Source of the DNA: Apostichopus japonicus
Lineage: Eukaryota > Echinodermata > Holothuroidea > Aspidochirotida > Stichopodidae
Length of the DNA stretch: 64,000 bases
Assembly: GCF_037975245.1 (NCBI RefSeq)
Contig: NC_092577.1
Coordinates: 16,258,013-16,322,012 of the forward strand
Direction of reading: 5' to 3'
The stretch's first letter is position 1. Each line of letters opens with the position of its first letter. Position numbers and translations under genes: made by a program. Below are positions 19,095 to 30,000 of this stretch, in pieces. A model generated the notes under the pieces. It was given only the letters and a program-made list of their open reading frames with translations. It searched no databases and was not told the DNA's origin.

Positions 19095-19130
19095 AGCGTC
19101 ACACACACACACACACATACACACACGCCA
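19095..19130. repeat. (CA)n microsatellite
   Basis: A short CA/ACAC run with a few interruptions inside the right end of the 15262-19170 element. Confidence 0.8.
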
Positions 19131-19781
19131 ACCTGAATACATAGGTTCCTTTGCTTTTAGCAAGGAACCAAAAATGCAATAAAATCTTCCTTCATAGACA
19201 CTTTTTTAGTTGTATTTATGACAGCATTACAGTGACCCTGGTCCGCTCAGCCTCTGCGATGACGTCATCATCTGTCCTAAATCACATATGTGACCGGCTA
19301 CCCTCGTATTTATCCCCTATTTGAACACACAGTATATACCCAATTTTCACCAACACCTAAGTGGGGCTCCATAAAAAACCGAAAGTTGATTTCTGACATC
19401 GTTTTTATGGTTTTGGCTTTAATATATTGCATGAAAGCACTGACCAAATCCCACAGTCAAACAGTTCTCTCGTAATCGAGATCATGTTGTATCAATATGG
19501 CTGAGTGAGTGTCGGGCTAATTGATGCTCGATGGAAAGTCAACTTGACAAGAACAGGAAGAACATCCTGGATACACGATTTATAGTACCAGATTGGGCCC
19601 AGTGAGACCACACCACAAGTTCATTTGAGGTAAAAAAAACAACATAAAAAGTACCTGGCAACAGGGTTTTTCAGAAGTCAGTGATGAGAATAATTTTTTT
19701 TTTTTTGTGGAGCCAAGTATGGCTGTACAAGAAACCAATGGCAAGAAACCAAAAACAAGCCATTAACTGTTCTTATTAATC

Positions 19782-19879
19782 TTATCTGTTATAGGCTCTC
19801 CTCTCATCCTTCAGTTTTTCTGTCATCTTCATCCGGATGATTACCTTTTCAGTGGCAGGATACTTTTTCATTACCAGCT
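19782..19879 (-). CDS. Possible terminal exon, basic/charged
   Basis: On the minus strand a TTTATTTTTCAG acceptor leads into about 32 codons (ELVMKKYPATEKVIIRMKMT, then EKLKDERRAYNR) and a TAA. Charge pattern and splice context look exonic. It needs an upstream phase-1 exon at higher coordinates, which I did not find. It may be a remnant of a transposon gene. Confidence 0.3.
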
Positions 19880-19899
19880 CTGAAAAATAAATGAAAATA

Positions 19900-20055
19900 T
19901 GGATCAATACATGCAGGGATGTCGATGTGCTTTTGAAAGTGTGGGGGGGGGGGGCATTTGCTTGACACGTACAATCTAAGACACTATCAAAGCGCCACCA
20001 TTGGCGGGTTTGGCCAAAAATGCCTCCCATATTGCTGGAAATGGCACTTCCCAGG
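19900..20055. repeat. Fragment related to the poly-G hAT MITE
   Basis: A (G)12 run followed by a segment with AAGCGCCACCA and GGAAATGGCACTTCCC corresponds to 45868-45985 (poly-G, AGCGCCACCAAC, GGAAACGGCACTTCCC). Complete termini were not found. Confidence 0.5.
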
Positions 20056-21240
20056 CCTGCATCTAAACAATATCACATAGCCTACCCATTTAGATTCACA
20101 TGGGAAATTCAAGAAATCTTTAACAAGTGTAGGCTAGGCTTCAAGTAAACTATTGAGACTTAGTCCCAGCATTTCTTTGGAATCAATTACAAGAATATGT
20201 TCCACTGTTCAATCTAGTACAATACACACATAGCCTAATGTTAATTGCTGTTTAGAATGCACAGTTTGGTGTTGAGAATGCACTGCAGTACCCAGTAGAA
20301 GCTTAGGCTATACTCACTGTCATTGTACTTGTGTATTGCAAAACGCCAGCCTAACAACGGTTACACGTACTGCGTAGCATAACACTAATCATAATAGTAG
20401 TGCCAGTGGCCTAACAATTAACTTAGTCTTACCTCCAAGTTTAAGGAATAACAGGTAGGCCGATGATGGTGGTTAATAATAATACTTCCATTCTTCTTCA
20501 CTGTAGACCTTCTTGGGTGAGTTATAGTTGAAAGTTGCTTAGAAATTTTCACAAATGTTAATGCTTATGTTTTTGCTTTTGAAAATACTTGACAGTGTGT
20601 TGAAAGCACCGTTAGTTATACCAATTATTCAGTTAATATCTTCTTCGGTCCCCAGCAAGCTTCCAACATATTTACACTTCTTCTCTTGCAGGAAAACGAC
20701 TAATGTACTGAACCACGTAAATTGCAAGTGGTAGGCTATAGTATAGGCTACTACAACATTACCGATAGGTCAGGAAAGTTGAAATTCGGAAAATGCACTC
20801 GGCCAAATCACTGGAAATAATGAATCCAAACTGTTTTAAACACTAGATCCGTTGACAGAAACAATAAACCTTGGTACTAGAGTAAACACGACAGGAGGTG
20901 TTGACTAAAATGAGCAAATTTCCAAATAAGTTGATACAGACGACTATTTTTAAATTGAATATGGTGTTGAAGTCAAACTTCAACTTAAACCTCGTACAAA
21001 ATTTTATTATCAAAAATGGAGAAAATTTTGTAAGGCCTTCCAATTTGAGAGTTTCGTGCCACTGAAAATTGTAAATACAATCAATTTATTTTATAAAATT
21101 TGAACAACAATAAATAAGAAAGGATTGAATCATAATATAATTTAAACATTAATTATTGTTATCTTCATCTTGATTTGGCAACATGCGTCTTACTTTCATA
21201 GACTATATACAGGTGTATGCTACGTATACTATCACCTATC
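20056..21240. other. Unassigned AT-rich interval
   Basis: No gene, RNA or clear repeat boundary is supported. Confidence 0.35.
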
Positions 21241-21246
21241 CCGGAG

Positions 21247-21705
21247 GAAGGGTTACATCCCTATGTTGTTTATGTTCCGACAATAGCAAATAATTTTGGA
21301 CTCGTGATTTTTTTTGCTCGAAAATTTTTAGGAGCAAAATTTGTTTGGACCAACATCTTTTTCGGACCAACATTTTTTTGGACCCGATTTTTTTTGGACC
21401 AACATGTTTTCGGAGCAACTTTGTTCGGACCAACATGATTTTGGACCAACAATTTTTCGGACAAAATTTTTTGAGGAAGTTAATTTTTTGGGCCCAAATT
21501 TTTCGGACCGACTTTTTTTGGGGACTCAGTTTTGGTCCTATAAATTGGATTCCGAAAAACATGTTGGTCCCAAAAATGTTGGTCCAAAAATTTGAGTCCA
21601 AAAAAATGTTGGTCCGAAAAAATTGGGTCCGAAAAATGTTGATCCAAACCATTTTTTGGGGGAACATAGAGACGTCGGAGCATAGAGATTTAACCATGTT
21701 AATAA
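21247..21705. mobile_element. Fold-back element made of GGACCAACATTTTT words (copy 1)
   Basis: The left half holds about ten copies of (C/T)GGACCAACATTTTT-like words. The right half holds the same word inverted (AAAAATGTTGGTCC). Inverted termini GGTTACATCCCTATGT and (inverse of) GGTTAAATCTCTATGC bound it, and a TATGTTCCGAC word lies inside each end. The whole could form one long imperfect hairpin. The frames it contains are low-complexity translations of the words, not genes. Confidence 0.75.
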
Positions 21706-21734
21706 GAACTAATCTCTCATAAAATTTGGGAATT

Positions 21735-22136
21735 TTTCATTGCACCTAAAAAAATTACAGAAACTGCAAAATCATAAGGGATTTGGAAAAAACCCACATG
21801 AGTGTGCTGAAAATCACATATAAACTTTAAATCCCACATGGTTTAATCAAATGAATGTGGGATTTATATATAAAAAAAAACATGAATTTCAGGTAAATCC
21901 CACATAATCTTGCAATCCTATAGGAATATAACAAAACAATGTGGGATTTGTAGAAAAAAAACCCACAAACTTTCCTGAAAATCCCACATAAATTTAAAAG
22001 TCATGTGGGATTTGTAGGAATTGTAGGAATTTTCCTGAAAACCCAACATACACTTGTAAATCCCACAGAATTTTGCTTATTCCTATAGGAAATGGCTGAT
22101 TTCCTATGGGTTTTATGTGGGATTTTTTTGTAAGGG
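21735..22136. repeat. Word array of ATCCCACAT / ATGTGGGATTT
   Basis: Alternating words AATCCCACAT and ATGTGGGATTT recur about fifteen times in both orientations with CCTATAGGA palindromes between. It ends GTGGGATTTTTTTGTAAGGG, the exact inverse of the terminus at 5672. Confidence 0.75.
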
Positions 22137-22178
22137 TAAAACCATGACATCAGTGATTCCATGTTCTATATACAACAG

Positions 22179-22222
22179 ATTACTTCATCGAAAGATTTAG
22201 GAAGACTGGAGTTGCGGGCTGA
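22179..22222 (+). CDS. BEN-gene terminal exon d
   Basis: Following an ATACAACAG acceptor, the phase-1 reading gives an aspartate across the junction, then YFIERFRKTGVAG and TGA at 22220-22222. This is the expected final helix of the BEN fold after the exon at 5401-5489, which is why I link them over a 16.7-kb intron. Confidence 0.55.
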
Positions 22223-22591
22223 TGCGAAGTTACGTGAAACCCTCTTTTCTGTGTCTGATGACAATGAGACACAACTAGACTTAGGTCGGTTGCATATTAT
22301 TGCACATAATGTAGTTTTCGTTATGTAAATGTTTTGAATTTAGCATTCAAAACACTTGTCTGACTAATATACGAGGGTGCTATCATTATGGAAGTAAAGA
22401 CACGACCATTTCATTTTGCACCACTGAAGATGTTGCAATATTATGTTTGCTCCCTTGAAATTTATTTTTTTATTTCTTTTCTTTTGGGTAAATAGTCATA
22501 TAATTTGTTTTTGAGTACAATGGTGTTAAAAATTGTGTTACAACCATCTTTGGCTTTACTATTAAACAGTATTTTTACCTTCCACTGTTAA

Positions 22592-22840
22592 CCAGATAGT
22601 TTATGTCGCCCTAATATTAAGGATAATTTAACCAGATATGGATGCAATACAATTTAACCAGATAAAATGTCATATGGGCCATATAAAACTTTATTTTATA
22701 TCAAGTTATATCTGCCAATTGTTTTTATATGGCCACATATAAATTCCAGATCTGGAGCAGATCTGGCCCAGATTGAAATTCCCGATCTGGCCAGATCTGG
22801 ATATTTATATGTGGCCCAGATGTGGGATTTCGGTAAGGGC
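22592..22840. repeat. AGATCTGG / CCAGATCT word array with GTAAGGG end
   Basis: Words AACCAGATA, then CCAGATCTGG palindromes, recur seven or more times. The right end reads GTGGGATTTCGGTAAGGG, close to the terminus at 22136. It is probably a relative of the 5672/22136 family with a different internal word. The left terminus is unclear. Confidence 0.5.
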
Positions 22841-23425
22841 GAGTTCAAGTACACAAGGGGCGCCGCTTTTTGTGTACGAAGTCCGAGTCGTCGATGGAAA
22901 TACACTGTAACATTACATGCTTGACTGCAATTCCAACCCCAGCTACAAAGGACACCTTCTGACACACAACCCCTATTACTCTGACTGACTCCCTTACATT
23001 ACTTGCAACTCCTGAAGTGCACTATGGAAGACCTTTTGAAAGGTAAGGTATTATATTCAGTACTAACAAACATCATTTGAGAGATTTGTGAACTTAAGAA
23101 ATTTACATTACAGGCCTACCACTTACTACTATGCATGTAAGTGCTGACACATGCAGCAGGGCACACATTTAAGACTAGGGATTAACATCCCGCAGCATGG
23201 TGCCCACCTGTGTTTCCTTCTGTACGTGGGTACACACACACAAACTAAAGTTGAATATTTCTTACCGTGGGCATCATAAACCAACGGCAAACATACATAC
23301 ACTCATACATGGGGTTATGACTGTGCAAACTTACATCTCTTTAGCTTATAGCAAGGAATGAAAACTTAGACATCGCAAAGGGAAGTTTCCATAAACAACA
23401 CCCCATTTGCCTTTATCTGATGAGA
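22841..23425. other. Interval with possible short first exon
   Basis: No firm gene. An ATG at 23022 followed by six codons and AAAG|GTAAGG could be a first coding exon, but its phase does not fit the KDZ exon at 26567. A segment near 23335-23365 (TTTAGCTTATAGCAAGGAA) resembles the right terminus of the 15262-19170 element. Confidence 0.3.
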
Positions 23426-23716
23426 TTATTTACATTCTTCCCCATCTTCTTGAAGCTCCATCGGAAGACAGGCTGGGAGTGTAGCAGTTTCTCCATCATT
23501 TCTTTCGATCACCACCGATCTGTTGAAGCGGTCAACCTCAACAACAGCCACCTCCTCCAGATGGCCATTTCTCTGCACCTGTACCACATCTCCAGCACAC
23601 ATCTCATTGATCTCATTGGCTCGCTTGACTTGAGTTTTGTTTGTCAGAGTGCCGGGTGCAGAGTGTAGGGTAGTGCCGTTTGGCCGTGACGTTTTGGATC
23701 CCGCATGACGGGTCAC
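23426..23716 (-). CDS. Possible exon or remnant, Tudor/SH3-like barrel
   Basis: The minus-strand frame of 96 codons contains CAGDVVQVQRNGHLEEVAVV followed by EVDRFNRSVVIERNDGETAT. The alternation of short strands with a charged turn is like a small SH3/Tudor-type barrel, as often found at the C-terminus of transposon-encoded proteins. No splice partner or family could be identified, so it is best treated as a hypothetical fragment. Confidence 0.35.
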   Translation of the reverse strand: MTRHAGSKTSRPNGTTLHSAPGTLTNKTQVKRANEINEMCAGDVVQVQRNGHLEEVAVVEVDRFNRSVVIERNDGETATLPACLPMELQEDGEECK

Positions 23717-24957
23717 GTAAAAAGCACATTGATCAGATTATGTCTGTTCACTGGCCTTTTGCGCTTCCTTCCCAGTTCAGCTGGCACAAAATAGCTGGCA
23801 CAGTGGCACAAATACAGTGGCACAAAATATTAAATAGTTCACCGTAACAATTAGGAATGCATGATACTGTACCTGCAGGGGAGGAGTTTCACATGAAATG
23901 ATTAACAATGATATATGCCCCACCAGATTCAGCGAAAATTGGGGACAAACCAAGCATGTTCGTTACTAAGAGCAACTTTTTCTCACGATAAATGTTTTGG
24001 CATGTGGTCACTAACCTACATATTTGCATATTGCTGGTCTAACAGGCAACCCCCCTCTCCTTTGAAGTATCGCCCTCAGATCAGGGCTTATTTTTGTTGT
24101 AGGAAAAAGCCCCCCCCCCCCATAATGAAAACCAGCTATCATCTGCCTGGCTTCAATAATCTGGACCTTATAATACGTGTGACGTAGAACGCAATAGCAC
24201 CTCTCTATGTAGCAAACGATGAATGAATGTTGTGGGTCGTTTTATCAAGTTGCGGGGTGAATGAATTATACATATTAAATATCTTCTTTTAAGTATTGCC
24301 CTCAAATTGAATCAATTTAATGTAAGCTAAGTGATCATTTGACAAGAATATTCGGAAATGTGTTGCTATTATCTATGTGAAAATACAACATGTCTCTACT
24401 TTACATCGATTTTATAACCTTTGGCTAAATTTAAAAGCACACCACTACAAGATGATACAGCCTATCAATACGGGGTAAACGGATTTAAATACATGAATTA
24501 TTCATCTATCATATACCAAATCCACCCAGTTCGTACGTTTGCAGTAAGGTTAGTAGCGATTAGACATATGTGTATTGATAGGGCAATAACCTTGTAGAAA
24601 TGTATGAGAAATGTATGTAGAAATGTATGTAGAAATTCCAAGTCAATAGCAATGAGCTGTTTAACCCGTACCCTGGTATTACGCAACAGGTGACATAGCT
24701 AATTTACCAAAACTATAGTATAAATATATTTGCTTTACGAATGGTCGAGAATCCCAAGGCAGCCTGACGAAACAAGAACATACGCTTATTAGGGTGTACT
24801 GTATCGACCAGATTTTGTGACTTGTTATCTCCTGATTTTGTGAATTGTTGATGTGAGTATGTTATACTAAACTAGGCCATGCTGTAGCTAGGCCTAGGCC
24901 TAATTAAGTTAGGCGTAAATGTTACTTGACTCGCAGTTGCAGAACTAGTTGACTTTA
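23717..24957. other. Unassigned interval
   Basis: No gene supported. It contains a C-run at about 24110-24121 and a TAGGCCTAGGCCTAA palindromic stretch near 24890. Confidence 0.35.
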
Positions 24958-25590
24958 GTTAATTTCCAATTAATCTTTTTGGTCCCCCATTTTTCGGACC
25001 AAATTTTTTTTTTTGGGGACTTAATTTTTTGGGCCACAAATTTTTGGGGACCCAATTTTTTTGGGGGGACTCAATTTTTTTGGACCAACATTTTTCTGAC
25101 CTACCTTTTTCGGGGACACAATTTTTTGGACGCAACAAATTTTTTATCAGGAAAAAAGGGCCCAAGGTTTGTTATGACCCATATAGTGCTTGTGACCCGA
25201 AACTAAATTCTTTGTACTCAAATTTTTGGGACCAAAATCAGTTTGGTCCAAAAAAAATTTGGTCCGAAAACATGTTGGTGTGAAAAATTTTGGTCCAAAA
25301 ACAATTTGGTCATAAAAATATATTGGTCTAAAATAATTTTGGTCCTAAAAAAGTTGGTCTGAAAACATGTTGGTCAACAATTTTGGTCCAAAAAAAATTT
25401 GGTCATAAAAATATATTGGTCTAAAATAATTTTGGTCCTAAAAAAGTTGGTCTGAAAACATGTTGGTCAACAATTTTGGTCCAAAAAAAATTGAGTCCTA
25501 AAAACTTTGGGTGAAAAAAATTAGAGTCCAAAAAAATTGTCGGAACATAGAGACGTCGGAACATAGAGACGTCGGAACATAGAGATGTAA
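24958..25590. mobile_element. Fold-back word-array element (copy 2)
   Basis: Same word as 21247-21705: TTTTTGGGGACC/GGACCAACATTTTT on the left and TTGGTCCAAAAA or ATGTTGGTC on the right. It ends with a triple repeat of GGAACATAGAGACGTC and AGATGTAACC, the inverse of the other copy's left end. Inside the right arm a block of about 93 bp is duplicated in tandem (about 25303-25488). No coding capacity. Confidence 0.7.
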
Positions 25591-26566
25591 CCGCCCTGAA
25601 CGAGTTTCATAAAGTGATGGTTAGGTTAGTTAAGTTTTTAGTTTAGAGACACAAGGATCAGGAAGCCTTACATTAGCTTATTTGAGACCCTATCCATGTT
25701 AGAACACTGGCTTATTTCAAGCCTTCACTTTTCAATAGGTGTTAAGAGGATAATTAGACAGCTGAGCGGTGTGAATTCGCTCCCTTTCCTGCTCCCGGGG
25801 CGGCCCTTTAATGTCCCCCATCCAATAGACGAGAGTGTATACCCCAGCATCTGACCACTTTCTTAATTACTGAGGTAGACAAAGGCACCCCTTTCGACAT
25901 CGCTGCAGTGCAGCCATGACAAACAAAGTTGTTTTGAAACCAAGTGAAGGACAGAAATAAACCCCTTTTCCCAAATTCACAAACCAGAAATACCAAATTT
26001 TCCAAAGGAAAAGTTTTTTTTTATTCTTCCCCATATGCTGTAGCATGGAGCTCTGGAAAATTAACCAAATTTTGGGCTCAAGAATAAAGTACTTAATTAT
26101 CTTCAAATGACATTGGATGTACACTATTAAATGAAGGCCTACAGTCTAACAAACAGAAGTTTCTATTGACGTATTATTATTATGTTAATGTGTAGCACCT
26201 ATTGAGGCTTTTCACACAGCAATTCTGCTTGGTTCATTTTTTTTTTCTTGCTTAACCTCCAGGGTTAGTTATCTCTTGGAAATGTGGAGACATTTTGATG
26301 GTTATGCAAAGTATTAAAGGTGAGGGGGGGGGGGGTGGGGGTGTATTAAATTTTGTGTTTAATGGTTTATCCTCAGCTCAAAATGTAGGGCCTGTCCCCC
26401 TGTGCCTGGATTTGGTGCCCTACTGTATATGATAATTATGGTGTTGTACAGTTCATGTGAATCACAGTGAAGGAATTCTTCTGGCAACATTTGTTTGAGG
26501 GATAGGCAGAACTTGTGCCACCGATGGTTCCAGTGCTAAGTATAATCCTGGTGTTTCATTTTTCAG
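25591..26566. other. Region upstream of the KDZ gene
   Basis: This should hold the promoter or 5' exon of the KDZ gene. No core promoter could be assigned with confidence. A (G)12-containing run lies at about 26323-26341. Confidence 0.35.
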
Positions 26567-27046
26567 GTACATATGTCATACCAAGCAAAGGCCCAACTGG
26601 GCAAGCGCCCAGCAAAATTTTCAAGGATGGTCCATGTCACACCAACTGGGCGAGTGAGCATCAAGAAGATCAAGGTTCATTCGAACAGGAAGAGGAAGAG
26701 GAAGGCAACCTTCCGTGAGCTGTTCAATAGCCTTGTTGATGGTGATTTGGCTCCACAACCCCCAGAGTGCGATGAACCTAGCAGTGCAGAAAGCAGACCA
26801 CAAGCTACAAGGTCATATGCAGAGAAGAGGCGATCCAGCCAAGAGGCATGGGCTAAACAACGTGAGGAGTTGCTGGCGCAGTATGTGAGGACAGAAGTGC
26901 TACCTTCCACTGCAACCTGCAACATTAGTGGTTGTAACTCCTCACCAACCTGTAGATGCAGTGACTGTGGACCAGCAGTCTACTTTTGCATGAAGCATGC
27001 AGTGGCTACACACCAGGGAAAGCTCCACCTTCCTAGCTTTTGGAAG
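26567..27046 (+). CDS. KDZ exon 1: basic N-terminus and CxC-type zinc cluster
   Basis: The frame is open from the splice acceptor, with the first ATG two codons in. It encodes a basic patch (NRKRKRKATFRELF), a charged helix, and a zinc-binding-like cluster of six cysteines and histidines (C-x4-C-x5-C-x-C-x2-C, then C-x2-H-x4-H-x4-H). This arrangement precedes KDZ transposase cores in animals and fungi and probably binds the element's DNA ends. Confidence 0.8.
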
Positions 27047-30000
27047 GTCTGTTCATTAGTGGTCTAGTTTTAAAGCTCAATTTCTTTTTGGTGGCACATA
27101 TGTTTTGATCGTGTATTTGGGTGATTCCATAGCCAGTGATATAATGTTTATATGTTTGTCCTTTCAGATGGGAGTGTTGCCCCCCCCCCCTCCCTCCCTC
27201 TGCAAGCCTTTTTTATCATGTACACCACTGTAATGGGCTGTCATGAGGTACACTAATATTGTCCCTCTAGATACGTATACAGTACAATAATAATACGTCT
27301 GGTATCAGGCTGTCATCTGATACACTAATATTGCCATTTTCAGTGCTATACTTGTAACTGCAAACTCAACATGCTCTTCAACAAATGGCTAATAATGGAT
27401 AATGTTCAAGTAATCACTTATATACACAAAGTCACTGCCATTAATTTCCAAGCACAACTTAAATTGAGCACACATTTTATGCCTATCTCTAAGTGTTTCA
27501 AGCTGGTTATGACCATCATTTCAAAGGCATTATCACCATGCAACTTTGTCGTTCATTTTCAGTATTTTTTTAGAAGTCAAGTAATTCAATTGAGTTAAAA
27601 AATGCAATTGACATTCTTAGTCTTCTTTTGATTAAAATGTGTGATGTTTGTAACAATTGAATCTTATTGGCTACTCCTTTTTTTTTACCTTTTTATTGTA
27701 AAGGATGGAAGTTTCTCTCCAGCCTTCATCAAACAGGAGCCATGGGAGCCTCATGCACTGCACCAATGCAGCTCCCAGAAGGAGCGTCCAATTGTTGTTG
27801 TAGACATTAAAGGTGATACTTAATTCCACTGTTCACATTCTTCTTCAGGTTAATAATTTGTTTGAAAAGTTTGTCTTTATGGTTGGCTACATATGCCATA
27901 TATATATACAGTTTTTGTCTTTGTATCCATTTACTGACAGGACGACAGCACTGTGTCCCAATTAAATTGTGTGGCTGCTGGCCAGACACAAAGCAACTTG
28001 TGTCCATGAGGTTATGGCCAGGAACACCAACCAGACCAGAGGTAGCTTTCCATTGGGACCTTATGTGTTGGTTGAGGGTAATGTCACTGGAGTGTCACAT
28101 TTCCCTGAAAAGCCTGTGTGATGCTCTGTTCTGGATACCACCACCATGTTTACCATCTCTGGTAATGTAATACTTTTTGGTATTTATTTATGTATGTATG
28201 CGTGTGTTTATGCGTGGGTGTATGTGCGTGTATGCGTGTATGTATGGGTGTGTGTATGCTTGTTTGTGTCATTAAGAAGCTAATTCTTGATTTGCCTCAT
28301 TGATGACAAAAAGATAAATGCTTTCTGATATCAGTATCGGTTTATTGTTATGTTATATGTTTTGTGACCATGTTCAAAAAGGGGTATGATTTACTTGTAC
28401 TGCTGAGGGAATCATAACGCTCACCTATTTATGGCCTCTGCATTACATTGTAAATTCTGCAGTGTAAGTCATTGACACAACTCACTATATTCCATGCATG
28501 TTGATTTAACATACATGTTTTTTTATGTAAACTGGCATACATACAGGCAAGACTTACAGATGAGACACAATCTGAATCCTACTTTAATCTATATCTCATG
28601 TTGCAAGATATGTTCTGCATGATCAGTGATTGATATCTCTTTGGCCAAACAATGATACAAACTTGTGGCCATGTTTAGTCAGCAATACCATGGTAGACTG
28701 TTTTTTTTTGTACATTTAAATATTGTGTACATCAGTGAATAATGTCTTATGATTTTGGATAGAGGCAAAAGATACTTTGAATAAACACAGTCTCTGGTTG
28801 TTTCTTTAAAAGAATTTACAATCCCTCTTGTAATAGAAAAATTGTGAATTTAATTGTCAATCAATACACATATGCAGGTGAAGAATCCATACTCAATGCT
28901 GTCACGAGACTGCTTTGCTGAGTTTAAGTTCCTGTTGAGCCAGATTGACAGCTAACAGTTTTTAGATGCAAGCAATCCATCACATCCTGTATGTCCAGCA
29001 TGTCCAAAGGTATGGCTAGCTCTCAATTGTCAGAAAGTTTTAAGTGTTTTGTATGAGGGTCCAATCTGTTCGGTGCCTTTTATGTTACTTCTTTTTATTG
29101 TTATCTCTTCCCATTCTGATGTGATACACAACCAATCTGTACAGTTCATTGGCAGAGAATGTCATCTGGTGTTCAATTTCATGTTCAAGGGAGGATATAA
29201 TTCTAAAATTTGTGTAATCTATGAGATATGTTCTTAAACCATGATGATTTTATAGCTAGTGACTTGTTTGTACAAGCTGTGTACACCAGGCACACATTCG
29301 TATTAAAGGGTGCCACATGTGATCCCACTTGATCACACAAAATCATGTTGTATCTGAAATAAAAAATTAAATAAAGAACTATGGATGAGAAAAATGCTTT
29401 AATTCAAAAGGTAATCTGGTTTATGGTCGACATCATTGGCCCTGCTCAGCCATATTTGGAAAGAAAATGCATCTTAAAAGAAATTCACAGCTCTTTTTCC
29501 CCTATTGTTATTACTATCACAAGCAGTTTGTCATAGAAAACTGAAAATACAAAATCTCATATGCAAGTCTCATTTCTCTGTTTTCACCCAAAGACAGGAG
29601 GGAGGAGGATAGTAAGCCTCGATGGAATATTTGGGCTGAAGCGGTGGAAGAAGTCTGGCGAGAGTTACTCCCCACCAAGATATAATGAAACTTTTTTTAT
29701 AAATCAATCTGAAGTTGACACTTTCCTTAAAGGATACAAGCAGGCTAAAAACACAGAACAAGTAAGTCAGTTTACTATCACTGTGTTTCACCATGAACAA
29801 TGAGATGTACATCTATAAATCTGCACAGCATATATGCACTGCGTGATGTTTAAGGATGTTTATTGATTCCAGGGTGCATGCATTTTTCACATTTTAGTTA
29901 ACTTTAGGATAACTTTGTTGAATGATTGCATTGCCTGGTAAAAATCAGAATCTGTGCTGATGATACGATCCTGATTTGCAGCATCTCTCAGGTGTAAGTT

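Larger units (their letters stand above)
15262..19170. mobile_element. Non-autonomous element with TGGTTCCTTGCT termini, carrying a nested LINE
   Basis: TGGTTCCTTGCT at 15262-15273 and its inverse complement at 19159-19170 enclose about 2.05 kb of non-coding repeat once the 1.86-kb LINE insertion is discounted. The interior has degenerate repeated blocks. Blocks reading CTACTTACTATGGGGCCACC and GTTGAGTTAT-GTGCATACAAGCTT occur near the left end, and again next to the right end together with a (CA)n run. No transposase is present. A target duplication was not recognised. Confidence 0.5.
5672..22136. mobile_element. Perfect inverted termini enclosing a repeat nest
   Basis: CCCTTACAAAAAAATCCCAC starts at 5672 and its exact inverse complement ends at 22136; 21 of 21 bases match and both ends are flanked by TA. 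This may be one old element with a TA target duplication, now filled by later insertions. Alternatively, two members of the same family may each have lost their other end. The first reading is favoured because the pair nearly fills one intron of the BEN gene. No transposase for this terminus is recognisable inside. Confidence 0.4.
3398..22222 (+). pseudogene. BEN-domain gene interrupted by transposons
   Basis: Four exons on the plus strand can be linked. Exon a (3398-3555 plus 4142-4149, split by a MITE) follows a TTTGTTTCAG acceptor and encodes a basic start and a coiled coil (QELDQLRRRVKELERENSNL), ending in phase 1 at a GTGAGT donor. Exon b (4886-4951) starts and ends in phase 2. Exon c (5401-5489) reads KRNVGKGASSKGHERKPPLN and ends in phase 1. 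Exon d (22179-22222) supplies YFIERFRKTGVAG and a TGA. Exons c and d together give the pattern of the BEN-domain C-terminal half (R-P/K-P-L-N-P, then V-N-A-I-I and a closing helix). BEN domains bind DNA or chromatin partners, often beside coiled coils. A 13-nt microexon at 4426-4438 would restore phase between a and b but is speculative. The exon-a insertion adds an in-frame stop, so this copy is probably non-functional or depends on altered splicing. Confidence 0.6.

Noticed and set aside
21217-21722. Several overlapping open frames of 60-150 codons on both strands
   Set aside because: They are translations of the repeated GGACCAACATTTTT word (FGPTFF.../GPKNVGPK...) and have no protein character.
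23022-23040. First coding exon of the KDZ gene (ATG then AAAG|GTAAGG)
   Set aside because: It ends in phase 1 while the exon at 26567 requires phase 0; no intermediate exon was found.
23426-23716. Joining this minus-strand frame to the exon at 19782-19879
   Set aside because: The only usable donor would create a stop across the junction.
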